Source of the DNA: Paratinospora sagittata
Taxonomy: Eukaryota; Streptophyta; Magnoliopsida; Ranunculales; Menispermaceae
Length of the DNA: 64,000 nt
Reading direction: 5' to 3'
Assembly: GCA_035771175.1 (NCBI GenBank)
Contig: CM069597.1
Location: 47,313,991-47,377,990 of the forward strand
The position numbers and the translations under genes are program-made. The notes under the pieces were generated by a model. It was not told the origin of the DNA, did no database searches, and saw only the letters and a list, made by a program, of their open reading frames with translations. The stretch's first letter is position 1; the number at the start of each line of letters is the position of its first letter. Shown piece by piece: positions 24,528-37,715 of this stretch.

Positions 24528-25145
24528 ACAGTGTCACATGGACCCAATTCATGGTGATTAGTATCATTACATTACATGTCTTTTTTTACTTTGATGAAGC
24601 AAGCAAAGCAACTGATGCTTTTCTATTAAAAAAATTCAATATTCATCAACACTACAGGTTATAATATGAACGAATGTAGTAACACATTAGGTAGCGATTC
24701 TTGCTTTACTGAGAACCTTTCCATTTAGTTAATATTTCAAGGTATCTGTTTTCCAGAGTAGATGTCATCCTTGAACTTGGAATTGAAATCTGCAAGTACA
24801 AACACCCATTTGGAATCATAATTTCATCATAATCCTCTTCTTCTTCTTTTGCTTCTTCTTCCTCCTTTTTGTTAAGGTTAAAGTGTCACATGGACTTAAG
24901 TATGCGGTTAGTATCATTCCATGCAACGCCTATAGCTCAGAGTTGGTTTGCTTTTGGCTTTGATGCAGCAACTGATGCTTTTTCCATTAAGTTTTTTTAT
25001 ATTCATCAGCACAATGGGTGTAATATCCATGAATGTCATGTTCAAGGAATATGTAGTGCTGATTGAGGTTGCCCTTAAATTTGGGATTGAAAATCAGCTA
25101 GTATAAGCACCATTTGAATCACGACTTCTCCTTCTTCGTCTTAAC
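24528..25145 (+). pseudogene. Decayed tandem duplication with gene-like fragments
   Basis: Two diverged copies about 355 bp apart (24528-24850 and 24883-25145) share GTGTCACATGGA, TTAGTATCATT, GCAACTGATGCTTTT, ATATTCATCA and a GGAATTGAAATC/GGGATTGAAAATC block. The second copy keeps a 65-codon frame (24869-25066) with FGFDAATDAFSIKFFYIHQHNG. An upstream piece at 24060-24093 reads MGADVSLPFHAK and ends at a GT. Possibly remnants of an exon-bearing gene; I do not recognise the family. Confidence 0.35.
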
Positions 25146-27761
25146 TCTGACTCAATCTAACTGGTTCTCCAACTCTCCTTTAGATTTCGCCTTGCTTGGG
25201 CGTTATTATGTTGTGTGGACCGAAATAATAGTTCCACGTTGGATATAGGTAAGTACATCACTTGGAATATAAGTTAGGATAATTGCACCGTTATTAGTAC
25301 GGAGGGCTTTTTGAACAAAACCCCACACTTGGGCCAGAGGTAGTTAAGGACAATATTGGTACTAATTGAGATCCTAGCCCGCCCAACATACTGGACTTAG
25401 GCCTTTTAGATCATGGGACTTGACCAATCTAGATCATCATTGGGGGATCCAATTCTGAGTCTCATTATTAAACTATATGAGATCTTCTTAAATCTGGTTT
25501 TGTTATATGTGTTTGTTCTTGATAATCCAAATAGATTGATGCTTCTAATTTTGGTTTTTGTTGCATTCAAGGGTGTGTCTCATTATTTCTTGTTCTGCAT
25601 TCTTTTGGGTTGTTTTGTTCCCACCTTCCACTCCAAATTTTAAGAGCTACAGAGGATCAATTGTAATCATGTTTTTGGTATAGCAATTAGTAATAAATCG
25701 AACTATGTAACTTGCTCAAGAATCTAAAGTAGAGATTACACCAGTTTGACCTTTAATGACCAAACGGTTGGCAAACAACTTCTTGTTTAATTTTATTACT
25801 TTATCATAATATGCATCAGCTATTTGGTTCTAGGTTTATACTTAAAAAGGAAACACTTAGGCTTTAAAAATTTGTAATCATTTGTGTTTCATTGCTTAAC
25901 TTTATTGTACACCAACGTCAATTTGTTCCCTCCTACTACACGAATTTGGTTCCACCAGTTAACTGTCTCCAAGGCTTCTTTTTATTATTTTTTTCTTTGT
26001 TCTTGTAAAAATGTGGATGACAAAGACTTAGTTTGACCTTAGCATAGTGAACAAGTCTGACTTAAACTTTTCTTCTTTTCATAATAAATTTAACGTGCCC
26101 TTCATGGAATCTTTATCAAAATCATGATAAAAAAGAAAGATACACATTTATATGAAATGTATTTATATTCTCTTAACTTATATCACAAAACATTTGAATG
26201 GTTTCTGTGGTTTGCCCTGATAAAGTTCAAGTTGCTAAAACATTGAGTGGTTGGATATAAAAAAGTTGAGATTGCCTTCTGATTAAACTTTCAGTTAGTT
26301 TTATGACTTAATGCAGGATATCCATACTCCATATATTTTAAAAACTAGTGTTTCAGACATGTTATTCCATCATGATAATGGAAGTTTAACCCAAGAAAGA
26401 TGGAACACTAATTCCTATCAAAACTAAATCTTTAGGATGACGAATAGCTTCTTACAGTGGAAAGCATGGTGAAAATTTCATCTAAATCCTTAATAACAAG
26501 CATGCTCGTTTTCCTGGAAAATTTTCTATTGAATTTTTGTTCTGCATGTATGTAAGATAAGAGGTCTACACGCACAATTTCTCAGTGAAATCTAATTTTT
26601 TTGCTCTCTGCTAATAGTCATGATTTGAATGCATTTGTGATAACAGTAACAAAGCCCCGTCCCAAATGTTTGAATGGAAATAAATGAACGTTGATCCTTC
26701 TTTCATTTCTCTCTAGAACCTTTTTTTTTTTTCGTCTTTAACTATGTGCTAGCATCAATGGTGATGGCTTATCACAAAAATTGATCACACCTCAAAAGGG
26801 TCTTCTTCATAAAATGAGAGAGGTTTTTGCTATAGTTCTTCATATTTTCTTTCTATTTTGGTTTCTCGCACAATATCGGCCTTCCTTAAGTTCTTTTACA
26901 TAAATTGCATGATAGAATTATATCATTCTACACCATTTTAAGTTAGGTGAGCACGCCAGAAGCAAACAACTAATGATTCCCATGTTATTTTCAAAACTTA
27001 TATTCTCATCTCTATTAGTTGTCTGAAATCTGTAGAACGTCCCGGTCTTGTCAAAGTTTGAGAGCTCCTTGCTATTCAGCATTATTCGCCATAGAAATAT
27101 AATTTATAGGAATTTTCCCCCCTACTAGTAGAGTGAGTTATTCATCATGGATATAATTTATATGAATGCATCAATTTAAATGTAGATCTGTTGATCAGCT
27201 ATCCAATTTTCTTCATGTGGTCCATGACAAAAAAAATCTTTTTATTCTTTTTCCTTCTCATGACAGCCATACTCACTTTGGTTACCATTTCTGCAGGAAT
27301 AAGTTGTAAAAAACTTCTTACAAGACGCTTGCCCATGCTGGTGGAAACAACTGTGATGATGTTGACGATGATGAAAAGTAGGGGTTTGGTTTTTTGAGTA
27401 AGTTGTGGGAATACTACTCACACTTAATTTACTGTCATTTTCTTTATATGAAGAATACTAAATTTTTAAAAATCTGATACAATGAAGTGGAATATCAAAT
27501 TTTTTGTAGATTTTTTTCATGGTAGAGTAGCCAAGCCAATGGGAGGCCATGCTAAAGCTAGAGACCATGGATTTTTTATTAAGTTCATCTCATTTATCAT
27601 GAGGTTTATGGGATAGATCTCAAGGGAAGAATTGTTCATATTGATGCTGTATTTTGTTGATTGATCTATAGAATGTAAAGAGATTTTTTTATTTTTTTTA
27701 ACAAAAAGAAAAATGTAAGACCATTTATATTGATTTGTTATATGTGCAACAATTTAAGTTG

Positions 27762-27948
27762 CATTTGGTTCACAATCCGAAAAAAAATTAGAAAAATAAC
27801 TTTTTATCGTTTTCTGAAAACATGTTTTCTTAACAAAAAAAGTAAAACTATTTTCAAAATCTTTTGAACCAAATAAGTTTTTGGTGTTTTTGAATTATTT
27901 GATACAAAAAATTGTATTCGGATCACGAACCAAACGCCCCTAGCTTTT
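27762..27948. repeat. MITE-like element, family of FTHFS intron 4
   Basis: Facing ends GCATTTGGTTC and GAACCAAACGCCCC, with AAAACATGTTTTCTT in the middle, as in 15778-15966. Suggests a short non-autonomous DNA transposon; target duplication not resolved. Confidence 0.5.
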
Positions 27949-28697
27949 GATACTATTTCCTTTGATTTGAATGGATAAATTAATTTGCTTGTAACTCTAC
28001 TTCAGGAAGTCAGTTTCTTGGATCAGTTTTCTGCTTCTGATATGGAACATAAAACATTTAAAAGAGGTCCAGTGGCTAAGTCTTGAAATTGCTTTCATGT
28101 TGTTTATTGTGGGGATGTTGACATGGAACCTCCACTAATTAATGTGAATTTTAAATCAATAGTATTTATAACAGAAGTTAGGTGATCAACCTAAAAAATA
28201 TCAGAGATTGTGGTGTATATACATTGAGGAATAAATAGAAACATTTAATAAATGACTTTTTAACTGTCTAAAATTCGTGTATTTTTAGGGATTGATTAAT
28301 TATTGAGTAAAACTCGAGGGACACACATTTTTAATACACTTTTTTGATATTGTATTCGGAGTTGACCCGAGGCAATTTAACGACTCTCAAGTATAATATC
28401 AAGAAAGTATATTTTTTTAAGCATTTCTCTTAAGTATTAAAATATCATGTTTGTTCATCATTTACCCAATTTGTTCGAGTGCTAGCTCAAGTTTACTTCT
28501 TATGTTTAGCAAACATGCTTCAATATTAAATCAAGTTTTTTCTCAACTGCATGAGTTGGTTTGTATTAAGGGTTAAGTCGATATTTATATTACAATAGTT
28601 TTATATTTTTCAATTATCTTTCTAAATTGTATTAAAGATAATTTAATGCTATTAATTATCTGTAAAATTATGACGTGCATGTGCTAAAAGAGCTGCA

Positions 28698-28875
28698 TCA
28701 ACTAACGAGTGGTTAGCTCAGTAGAAGCTAAGTCCCAAGGTAATTTTTGTATAAAAGTTTCAGGGTTCAAATCTTGGAGGCATCCTTTTTAGAAAAGGTC
28801 TACCATTCCGTTGAAAACTAGTCCACATCCTGAAGGGTACGGAAATACCTCACAGAAAACTGAAAAATAAAAAAT
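28698..28875 (+). mobile_element. tRNA-derived SINE with 12-bp target duplication
   Basis: Pol III-like A box (GGTTAGCTCAGTAG, about 28711) and B box (GGGTTCAAATC, about 28765), then ACTAGTCCACATCC, ATACCTCACAG and an A-rich tail. Direct repeats AAAAGAGCTGCA at 28686-28697 and 28876-28887 flank it. Related copies at 36167-36320 and 48486-48671. Confidence 0.8.
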
Positions 28876-31800
28876 AAAAGAGCTGCACTAATAAATAATA
28901 GTGATGAGTTTTGGGGGTAAATTGCAAGAAAATAAATAAATAATTAATTAATTCTTTGACATTTTCAAATGGCAATATGAACCATAGAATCAGTTTTTTT
29001 TCATTGAATTTTTCAATATTGTTTGAAAAAATTTTCAACAAAAAAATTGACTAATGCAACCAAATGCATACATTTATTAATCATTGAATTTTGTGAAAAT
29101 AAGTTGAAAGAAAGTGAAGTGGGATTACATGGATGGTGATGCTGATGCTGATGCACATGAATGAAGCGCGTGAAGTACCGGAAATCACAATAAACAAATT
29201 GTGGTGCATGTTCAGTCCGTTGGATTGCCTTATTTATTCATTTGTTATTATTATTATAGTCAAGAACTAATTATATATATATATATTGTCTTATATATAA
29301 AAAATAAAATAAAAAATATTTTCGTTGACTACATCATACTGTCGACAAAAATATATGCACTCGTATAAGAATTGTCAGCTATGGTCTTCTTGTATTATAT
29401 CTTTATATCTCATTCTTGAATTTAAGCATGATTAACTCTAATACATATTTATGACTTATTAAGACCCATTAATATATAATCAAATGGATAAGAAGAGTAC
29501 CACCCATCGATTAGTTCGGTTAGTTCGATGGTTCAAGGGCCGAACCCAAAGAAAGTTGAGAGACGCTACAGGTAGAATAATCTTGCTTTAAAAAGAAATG
29601 AGGACACTATCGAATATCAGATGATATTAAAAAAAATAAAAAAAAATAAACATAAGGCTAATTTAATCAAAGTGTCGTCCATTATTATTATTTTATAATA
29701 GAGGTTGTAATTATTAATTAATGAGGTAGCTGAACAGAAGTTTTGCTTTTTGATTTGTCTCGCCTACACCTTTCACTCCTTTTCTCCCTCCTTAAACGCT
29801 CACAAGACTTTTATTTCTTTTGTCTTTGAACAGGGTGAGAAAGTGGGTCATCACTTAATTCTCACAACTGACATGTAGGGTTCATACCAAAAAAATTAAA
29901 AAATAATAATTATTATTCTTTTCAATCCAATCCAATCCTAATCCCATTCAATGCCGACAATTGGAACCACAAGTCTCAACTTTTTTTTTAAATGTTTAAG
30001 AATAATAATTGGTTTTTTAAAAGTTAATGTGAACAATAGCATGCTAATTAATATTTTTTTTTTCCAATTTTCACTTCTGCTTCAATATTAATGATTTTGT
30101 TTGGGAGATAATTTTTCAAAATATTTTTTTAAAAATCATTTCTCAAAAAAAAAGTTGGTATCACATAACTTTTTTTAAAAATAAAAAACTATTTTTTTTA
30201 CCATAATTTAGTTAAAAATAGGTATTATTTTATTTTATTTTTCTTTTTTAAGTTATGTAATTTCATTCTCGATTATAATACAAGATAGAGTTTTTTCTAA
30301 TTAAATGTAGAAAACTAAAAAAATAAAATAAATAGTTATTATCAAACACTTTTTAAAATATTTTTTTTAAAAAAAACTTTATCAAAAGGGGTCATTATTA
30401 AAGTTATTGAATATATAACTAGTAGTTTAACTACTCTGATAACTTTGAATTTTCTGTGTAGTATAAATATTAACTTAAGAAATTAAACATTAAAAATTAA
30501 CAAAGTACCCAAAATCTTGTTTAACCTGTTTTTTTGTTTTCTAGTTTCCTTTAATTTTAAAATTTTATGGATTATTGAATTATCACTATTTTTGGTGGGA
30601 TATTAATATTATTATCAGTAAGGTGTATGATGTTCGTACGTACGGCCGGATTCATTGAATACAGGGTAATATTTAAAGAAGTAAAGAAGTAGACAGGTGT
30701 CAGCTAAATGAACCATCCGTACGGATGGGAACGCGGAGGACAGTGTGACTACCAGAATTATTTTTCGCTGTATTTTTCAATTTTCTTATAAAATATTATA
30801 TAATAATTTCGGTAAAGTGCACGGCGCGCTCAGAATCACGATAAAAAGTGCAACTCAACATCATAACTCCGTTAAGTATATTTCAAGGGCAGCTTCAAAT
30901 CATTTTTACAATATTGCCACCACCCGCGTTCAGACGCGCTTAAATATGTAGAATTCTCTTTGAAGGGACAAGAATGCATTAGAATAATAATTACGTATGT
31001 AATAATATAATTATATATAAGTCTTATTTTATTAATTTAAAAATATATTTTTATATATAAAATAATAATAAAAAATATTTTTTTAAAAAATTTAATGAAT
31101 AAATAAAGAATTATAAAATGTAGACTCAAAAATTTTTATCTAATTTACCCTAATCTTTTGAAAAAAATTAGATAATAATGAGATAAGCTACTCGCCCGGT
31201 GAATAAAATAGTTCATGAATATAATAATTAAATATGTGGTGAGAGACATTTTATAGGTCCCAAAGAGAAAAAATATCACACACGAACTTCATAGATAGAT
31301 TATTAAACGCGGCTGACACTCGCATCATAACAGTAATCTTGTAGCTTTTCGTTGGTACGAGAATTAGTCGGTATAGAATAGAATAAATACAAAGATAATT
31401 GTAAATTGAAATAGGATTTTGATGCTAGAATAAGTGGTCAATCTTATGTAATTAAAAACAATTAATTATAATAAATTTAGTTATAGTATATTTTAAAAAA
31501 AAAAACATAAAAATAAAAAATTATATAAAATAAAAAATCACATAGAGTTGAGATGGGGAAATATTGCTCATAACCTTTTAAAAACATTAATGATAGCAAA
31601 ATTAAACATAAATTTAATATAAAAAAAATATAGACACTAATTTCTAATGTATAAATATAAAACAATATTAATTGTATCTTAAAAGGGTTGGTGGTGTCCA
31701 ATGCTTCAATTAGAACTTCCGTCGGTGACTAATCATTGAATTATAGTGGCATTTACGATATTAACTACAACAACAGGGGCTTTTTCCCATAATCCCTCTC

Positions 31801-31990
31801 TTTCGTCCTCATCGTTTCTCTGTAAACGGACATTCCAAAAACACTCACTCTCTATCACTACTTTCTCACTCTAAAAATCTTCTCTCTTCTTCTACCACTT
31901 TCAAATCCAGTCTTCTTCTGCGATTGTTTTCTTAGGGTTTCTCATTTTGATCCATTTGGGTCTCCAAAGATCACTGCTTGATCTTCATCC

Positions 31991-34485
31991 ATGGCGGATT
32001 CCGGTAAGCAGCAGCTGCAGCACCATATTTCAACATCCACCGGAAAGCTCTTCTCTTCCGATTTCTACAACTTGTTCTCAATCTTCCAAACCCGAAGAAC
32101 TAAGATCTTCGCTTACGGTTTCATGTTCACTTTCGTCGCTTGCACTGTTTTTCTAGCTTTTAGCCCTTCTAGCAACTCATCTTCTCCTTGGTTCTCTAAC
32201 ATCTTCAGCGCCACCGCTGGTTCTGGTTCTGATTCCTCTTATAGATCCCGTTTTTCATTTCTTTTCTCTCACTTTTTCCCGAATTCTACTCAATCTACGG
32301 TTCAGATTGGTGTTAATTCGACTAGATCTCGATACCCAGATGCAAAATTAGACGATTTGAATGGGAATCAGACGGTGGGTATCTCGTCGGCGCTTAAGAA
32401 GAAGAAGGGGGTTCTGGGTAGTAAAGGTTCGAACTTTGCGAGTAATGGGACTAGTGTGAATTCTACAAGTGGGGTTTTGAAATCGGAACAGTTGGATTAT
32501 AATATGGAGAAAGGAGAGGAGAAGAAGATTAAGAGAGAAAAATTGATTAGTTCTTTGATGAGTTGTGATATATTTGATGGGAAATGGGTGAGAGATGATT
32601 CTTATCCGCTTTACCCACGTGGGTCTTGCCCTCATATAGATGAGCCTTTCAATTGTTTTTTAAACGGTAGGCCTGATTCTGATTATCAGAAGCTCAGATG
32701 GCAGCCAAAGGGTTGCAATATGCCAAGGTAATGTGAAACTTTTCTTTCAATTTGATACATAGTTTTTGTTTTGTGCATGGATTGTGGTAGGGAATTTGTA
32801 TTCAAATTCTGGGTTTTTGTTAATTGTTATTTGATGATTCAGGTTGGATGGGAGAGATATGTTAGAATTATTGAGAGGGAAGCGTTTGGTTTTTGTTGGG
32901 GATTCTCTTAATAGGAACATGTGGGAATCTCTTGTTTGCATCTTGAGGAACTCAGTGGAAGATAAAAGTAAGGTTTTTGAAGCATCTGGGCGTCACGAAT
33001 TTCGAACAGAGGGGGCTTATTCATTTATGTTCGAAGTATGTTGTTCTTACTTAATTTCTTTTGGTGTTGAAATTGAGTTGATCAATTTTTTTTTCAGTAG
33101 ATTTTGGTTTGTGGTGTTTTTTTTTTATGTAATTCGGATTGGATGATAGGATTACAACTGCTCTGTTGAGTTCTTTCGATCGCCATTTCTTGTTCAAGAG
33201 TGGGAAATGCCTGAGACAAATGGAAGCAAGCATGAAACACTTAGACTTGATTTGGTGGAGAGATCATCATCTAGATACAAGAATGCAGACATAATCATCT
33301 TCAATACTGGTCACTGGTGGACCCATGAGAAGACCTCCAAAGGGTATTTGTCTCAATTTCTAGTTTTTTTTTTCTTAGTCTGGAGTGCTTGAGTGAATTT
33401 TCGATTATAAGATTTCAACTATTAATATTATATGAAGAAATTGACTAGGCCAATTCCAATGATTTTGCAGCAAGGATTATTACCAAGAAGGCAGTCATAT
33501 TTATGGTGAATTAAATGTTGTTGAGGCATTTAGAAAAGCTTTGACTACTTGGGCAAGATGGGTAGATGCCAGCATAAATCATGAGAAGACTCTGGTTTTC
33601 TTCAGGGGCTATTCAGCTTCTCATTTTAGGTACACCACAGACCCATTACTCTTCATTAATTTCTGAGTAATTCTGCATTGATTGTGGTAGAAACTGCAGT
33701 GCAAACTATATCATCCCAACACTTTTAGATTGTTATCGAATCACATGTTAATGCGTGATTCAATGTAATCCAAAGGTGATGAGGTTTTGCAATTTACACT
33801 GCAGTATAACACTCAAACCACTTTAGCATTATTCTTAATTTTCAGGTGGTGAATTTAATTACATACGAAATCTTTTTTTTCCGTTTTCTCCTTCCCAATG
33901 ATCATTTGGTGGAACAATAACTCTCTATTTTTTTTTTATGTTTGTAATCTTCATTATTTCTCAACCGGCCACCATTGAAACTCCACAATGAGAGCGAAAA
34001 GACTGAGCTCTCATGGTGGCAGTTTGATTGCAGCACATATTATCAGTTCATCAGCATTTATGTTCTGAAATGAGATAAATAATACTTCAACATATTTCGT
34101 TGGTCATTTTCACAGAGGTGGGCGATGGAATTCCGGTGGGCAATGTGATAGTGAGACCGAGCCCATCAAGAACGAGACTTATCTAGCTCGGTATCCTCCA
34201 AAAATGAGAGTTCTGGAGAAAGTGCTACATGGGATGAAAACTCAAGTCACATATCTTAACATTACGAGAATGACTGATTATAGGAAGGATGCTCACCCAT
34301 CAATATACCGAAAGCAAAATTTGACGGAAGAAGAACGGAGATCACCATTGAGGTATCAGGATTGCAGTCATTGGTGTCTTCCGGGTGTTCCCGATTCGTG
34401 GAATGAGCTTGTATATGCCCAACTCTTAATTAATTTGAACCCGAGCAAGCAACAGCAGCAGCAGCAGAAGCAGAAGCAACACTAG
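31991..34485 (+). CDS. TBR: TRICHOME BIREFRINGENCE family protein (TBL/TBR), five exons
   Basis: Golgi membrane protein of the TBL/DUF231 family, whose members O-acetylate cell-wall polysaccharides; TBR itself affects secondary-wall cellulose and pectin esterification. Exons 31991-32727, 32843-33035, 33150-33343, 33471-33629 and 34116-34485 join in phase to 550 aa. Layout: short cytosolic N-terminus, one membrane anchor (about residues 38-58, [18 protein letters not shown]), a Ser/Asn-rich stalk, the TBL domain from [20 protein letters not shown] (about 188), the GDS esterase motif [14 protein letters not shown] with S267, and the DXXH motif [16 protein letters not shown] with D510 and H513. 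These supply a complete Ser-His-Asp triad. The N-terminal [10 protein letters not shown] segment matches what I recall of Arabidopsis TBR/TBL1. The tail adds a Gln-rich run from a CAG repeat. TBR versus TBL1 orthology is not settled. Confidence 0.94.
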
Positions 34486-34766
34486 GTAATAGAGTTAAAT
34501 AGCTAATTTTCGAGTTATCATTAATTTTCATATTAATGAGCATCTTTGTACTATAGTTGTCTTCTTATAACTTGGGAAGACTCGAGAAAAAGGGTGTTTT
34601 ATGATGAGATGTAGGGACAGTAAAACAGAGATGAAGAGAGGGGTGAAGTAGCTTTCTTTGGAAAGGGGAAGTATTAGCTGTATAAATATATATTAATTTA
34701 CACATGGGAAGAAAGGAAAAGGGCAAGGGAGATGTTGATAATGGCAGCATACCTTTCCTCTCTTTC

Positions 34767-34948
34767 TCATCACCATGGGTGTTTCATTTGGCCTTTGGAA
34801 GGCTTAAAGATGTAAATCACTTCTTGGGTTTGTTCATCGCAAATCAAATAATGTTGAATCATCACCATGGAAACCGTTTGGCCTTTGGAAGGCTCAAAGA
34901 TGTAAATCACTTCTTGGGTTTGTTCATTGAAAATCAAATAATGTTGAA
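34767..34948 (+). repeat. 92-bp tandem duplication downstream of the TBR-like gene
   Basis: Copies at 34767-34858 and 34859-34948 both start TCATCACCATGG and share TTTGGCCTTTGGAAGGCT, AAAGATGTAAATCACTTC and AAATCAAATAATGTTGAAT, with only a few differences. The period is 92 bp. It lies in the probable 3' UTR or just after it. Confidence 0.9.
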
Positions 34949-35498
34949 TTGTTTAATATAAGTTTCCATAGTTTATCAGCTATGCTGACTACACTGTTGA
35001 TGTTGTAGTAGTAGTAGTAGTACATCTCCAAGATCAAAATTAGAATTATGATTCTTATAATGCTTTCTGAGATCATTTTGGTTGGTTGGTTGAAATTCAA
35101 ATTTCTCTACTTCTGTGATCTAAATCCAATGGATGCTTTGAGTTCATTCTCCCTCTTCATGGATGAAATAGCATGCAGCCATGCTTTCAGGACTCATGAA
35201 GATTTTCTCAGAGGTAGTTGAAACTCCTGAAATCAGCTTCATTTGGATTTAGTGCCACCCAAGACACCCAAAAGCTTGCCTATCTAAGAACATAAGAACA
35301 TAATATAATAATGCTAACTATATTAATATAAACTTTTTTGTTGGAAGGAAATATAAAATAAAGTTGAATATTGGTTCATTTATTTAAACTTCAATTAATC
35401 TTTAGAAAGAAATAACTATTTTTAAATAACTAGAATAATTAACATACAATAATAATGCAATCTTCAATAATGGATTAACATGTCATTTCTTAACTTCA

Positions 35499-35702
35499 TC
35501 TTTTTTTTATCAACTGGTAGTAGCTTAGAGCATAAGTGGAGTTAAGGTCTGGGTTTCGAGTTCGAACTTGGACGTGCTTTCATTTATCCGTCTTTAATAG
35601 GGGGTCAGCCTAAATATCTTTGTCATGCCGGAGTTAGGGAGGATTAGTCTCCCTTTTCCTTTCAGATGCCAAAAAAATCGGTATAAAAAAAAAAAAAAAA
35701 AA
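35499..35702 (+). mobile_element. tRNA-derived SINE, second family
   Basis: A-box-like GGTAGTAGCTTAGAGCA and B-box-like GAGTTCGAACTTGG, then a GATTAGTCTCCC region and an A tail of about 20. Short direct repeats AACTTCA at 35492-35498 and 35703-35709 flank it. Confidence 0.65.
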
Positions 35703-36166
35703 AACTTCAGCTCTTTTTAAAAATCAAAATAAAAGCTCGTGCTTTCCACTGGTATAAATTGTTAAGAGGATGGGCTGTAGTTGTTTTGGTCCAGCCCAAG
35801 TCCTATGTACTCTCTGCGAGGAGAGGGGCTATTTTGCTTTTTAAAGTTTTATTTTTTTGACATTTAGGTCAATTGTTATCAATGTTGACATATGTAAGAT
35901 TTTGGTTGAGATTTTATAATAAACTATTGTTTCCATCGTTGATATCAATAAATTTGAACTAGACATGTCAATGTCAATAAAATCATATGATAGCAACTCC
36001 CACCACCTATAGAGGGGAAAAAAAAAAAACCAGCTTGAGCTTTTTTTATTAATATAAAAGAAAATAAAGGAAGAAATAAAACAAAATCAACTAAGAATCC
36101 ACCGTCTTTACTTGCACCAAATATCAACCCAACAAAGTCTTTTCACATGGATAAGAACTAAATCTA

Positions 36167-36320
36167 TAACAATAGGAAGCGGTTGACTCAATGGCTATAA
36201 AAGTTTTAGTGTTTGATTTTTAGATACGTCATTGTTTATCATTTCACTCATGTCTCGGACACGGAGACTAGTCTATACCCGAAAAGGGTGTTGGGATACC
36301 TAGTGAAAAACCCAAAAAAA
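36167..36320 (+). mobile_element. SINE, same family as 28698-28875
   Basis: Flanked by a perfect 11-bp repeat AACTAAATCTA (36156-36166 and 36321-36331). Its 3' half (GACTAGTCTATACCC, GGGATACCTAGTGAAAAACCC, A run) aligns with the copies at 28698 and 48486. The 5' half is decayed. Confidence 0.75.
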
Positions 36321-37001
36321 AACTAAATCTACCCAGTACTATAATTAGTTATTTCTTAACTATCTCCATGTTATTTTAGGGTTTTTTTTTTAAAAATGAC
36401 AGACTGAAATAATAAAGAAAGATATAACTAATCGTATTGATGACGTATATAAATTTAAGTTTATATTAAGACATTTTAGTTTGAAATTTTATGGTCATAT
36501 ATAGAGTCTTCTCTTGTGAAAGAAAAAAAATAAATGTAAGAACTGGTCCATGTCTAATTAATTAATGGAAGACCTTGCAGTTGCAGCCAATGTCAAAGTT
36601 GGGGAAAGTAAGGTTAAAAGAATTGATGATTATAGGATAAGGAATGGGAAGAATTGTGGAATGGAATCCAAGATTGGCTTAAAATCATTACCATATTCTT
36701 CTTCTTTCTTTCTTTCAAACCATACCTCACAAAAAAAAAAAAAAAAAAAAAAAAGCATTTCTCTTTTCACCATTCTTCCACAGTTCAAGTCCTTCATCTT
36801 CCAATCATTTCATTTTGCTTGTGCAAGCTGCAACCACCATATGTCAAACCCCCCCTCCCCCCCCACCACATACATATCAAACTTTTTCATTCATCTTCCC
36901 AAAGAAAATAATAATAACAATAATTATCATTATGATCATATATAAATCTTATCGATAATCACAAAAAATAATGATGATTTTGATATATGTAGTAGTGTTA
37001 C

Positions 37002-37026
37002 ATTTGACATAACGACTGTTGAATAT
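37002..37026. repeat. 25-bp exact repeat, copy 1
   Basis: Identical to 41956-41980 and followed in both places by a similar CTGTA-TTTGATT tail. The second copy lies 12 bp outside the foldback. Likely the edge of a shared transposon. Confidence 0.8.
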
Positions 37027-37715
37027 CTGTAATTTGATTTCATGAAGCTACTACTATTGCAATGTCAAACGGGTCAAATCAATTGATCACCCTGGTGAAA
37101 AAATGAAGACATATTGGTTTACTTAATTAATTTAGTCTACATCTTATCATGGACTTGTTCAATGCATGGACTAATGTTTTATTGCTATCAACAGAAATTT
37201 TAATTTTTTGTTTTTTGTGAATTTATTAAAATTAAAAGAAGGGCCAGAATCCAAGTACTTCATCATTGTATCGTGACGTATCTGTCTGTATCAGTACCTT
37301 CGTCGCGTTCTCTTTATAATGACCGTTCAGAAAGGTAATAAGTCTTCAAATGCCATTCATGTCCCTACCACACTACTACCCAAAATGCCCTTCACAACCG
37401 CCTCTAAATTACATACCAAACCTTAAAAAAAATATAAATAAAAAATAAAAAGAAAGAAAAAAAAAATTGTATTTTTCTTTTCCCAAATTTAGTACTGAAT
37501 CGAAACAATTTCTCCTGTGTCAGAAAATTTAAAAAAAAAAAAAAAACCCAAAAAACACTTACTTCCATCCTTTCTCTCTCTCTCTATCTATCTAAAATCT
37601 AAAATTCCCATAAAGCCCACGAAACCTAACAAACAGATAAAAACCAACGCCCACGGATTTCAGACTATTTACAAAACTGCCATTATCATCATCAGAAAAA
37701 AAAAAAAAAATGCTC

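Larger units (their letters stand above)
23170..31780. other. Large gene-poor interval
   Basis: No convincing complete protein gene. It holds a decayed local duplication (24528-25145), an isolated terminal-exon-like segment near 27310-27385 reading AHAGGNNCDDVDDDEK then stop, a MITE-like element (27762-27948), a SINE (28698-28875) and long A/T-rich tracts. The segment around 25195-25330 (GTGGACCGAA, GTTCCACGTTGGATATAGG) resembles common plant LTR-derived repeats. The final 130 bp before 31991 are a CT-rich leader for the TBR-like gene. Confidence 0.5.
34500..37700. other. Convergent gap between TBR-like and HAT14
   Basis: Holds the 92-bp duplication, two SINEs, a CCCCCCCT-CCCCCCCC tract at about 36849-36863 and long A runs. 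Contains the 3' ends of both neighbours; no further gene supported. Confidence 0.55.

Noticed and set aside
28707..28790. Possible tRNA gene
   Set aside because: A and B boxes are present but no cloverleaf forms; it is a tRNA-derived SINE.
36565..36945. 126-codon plus-strand frame beginning MEDLAVAANVKVGESKV
   Set aside because: Runs through a long A tract and repeats; no domain and unlikely codon use.
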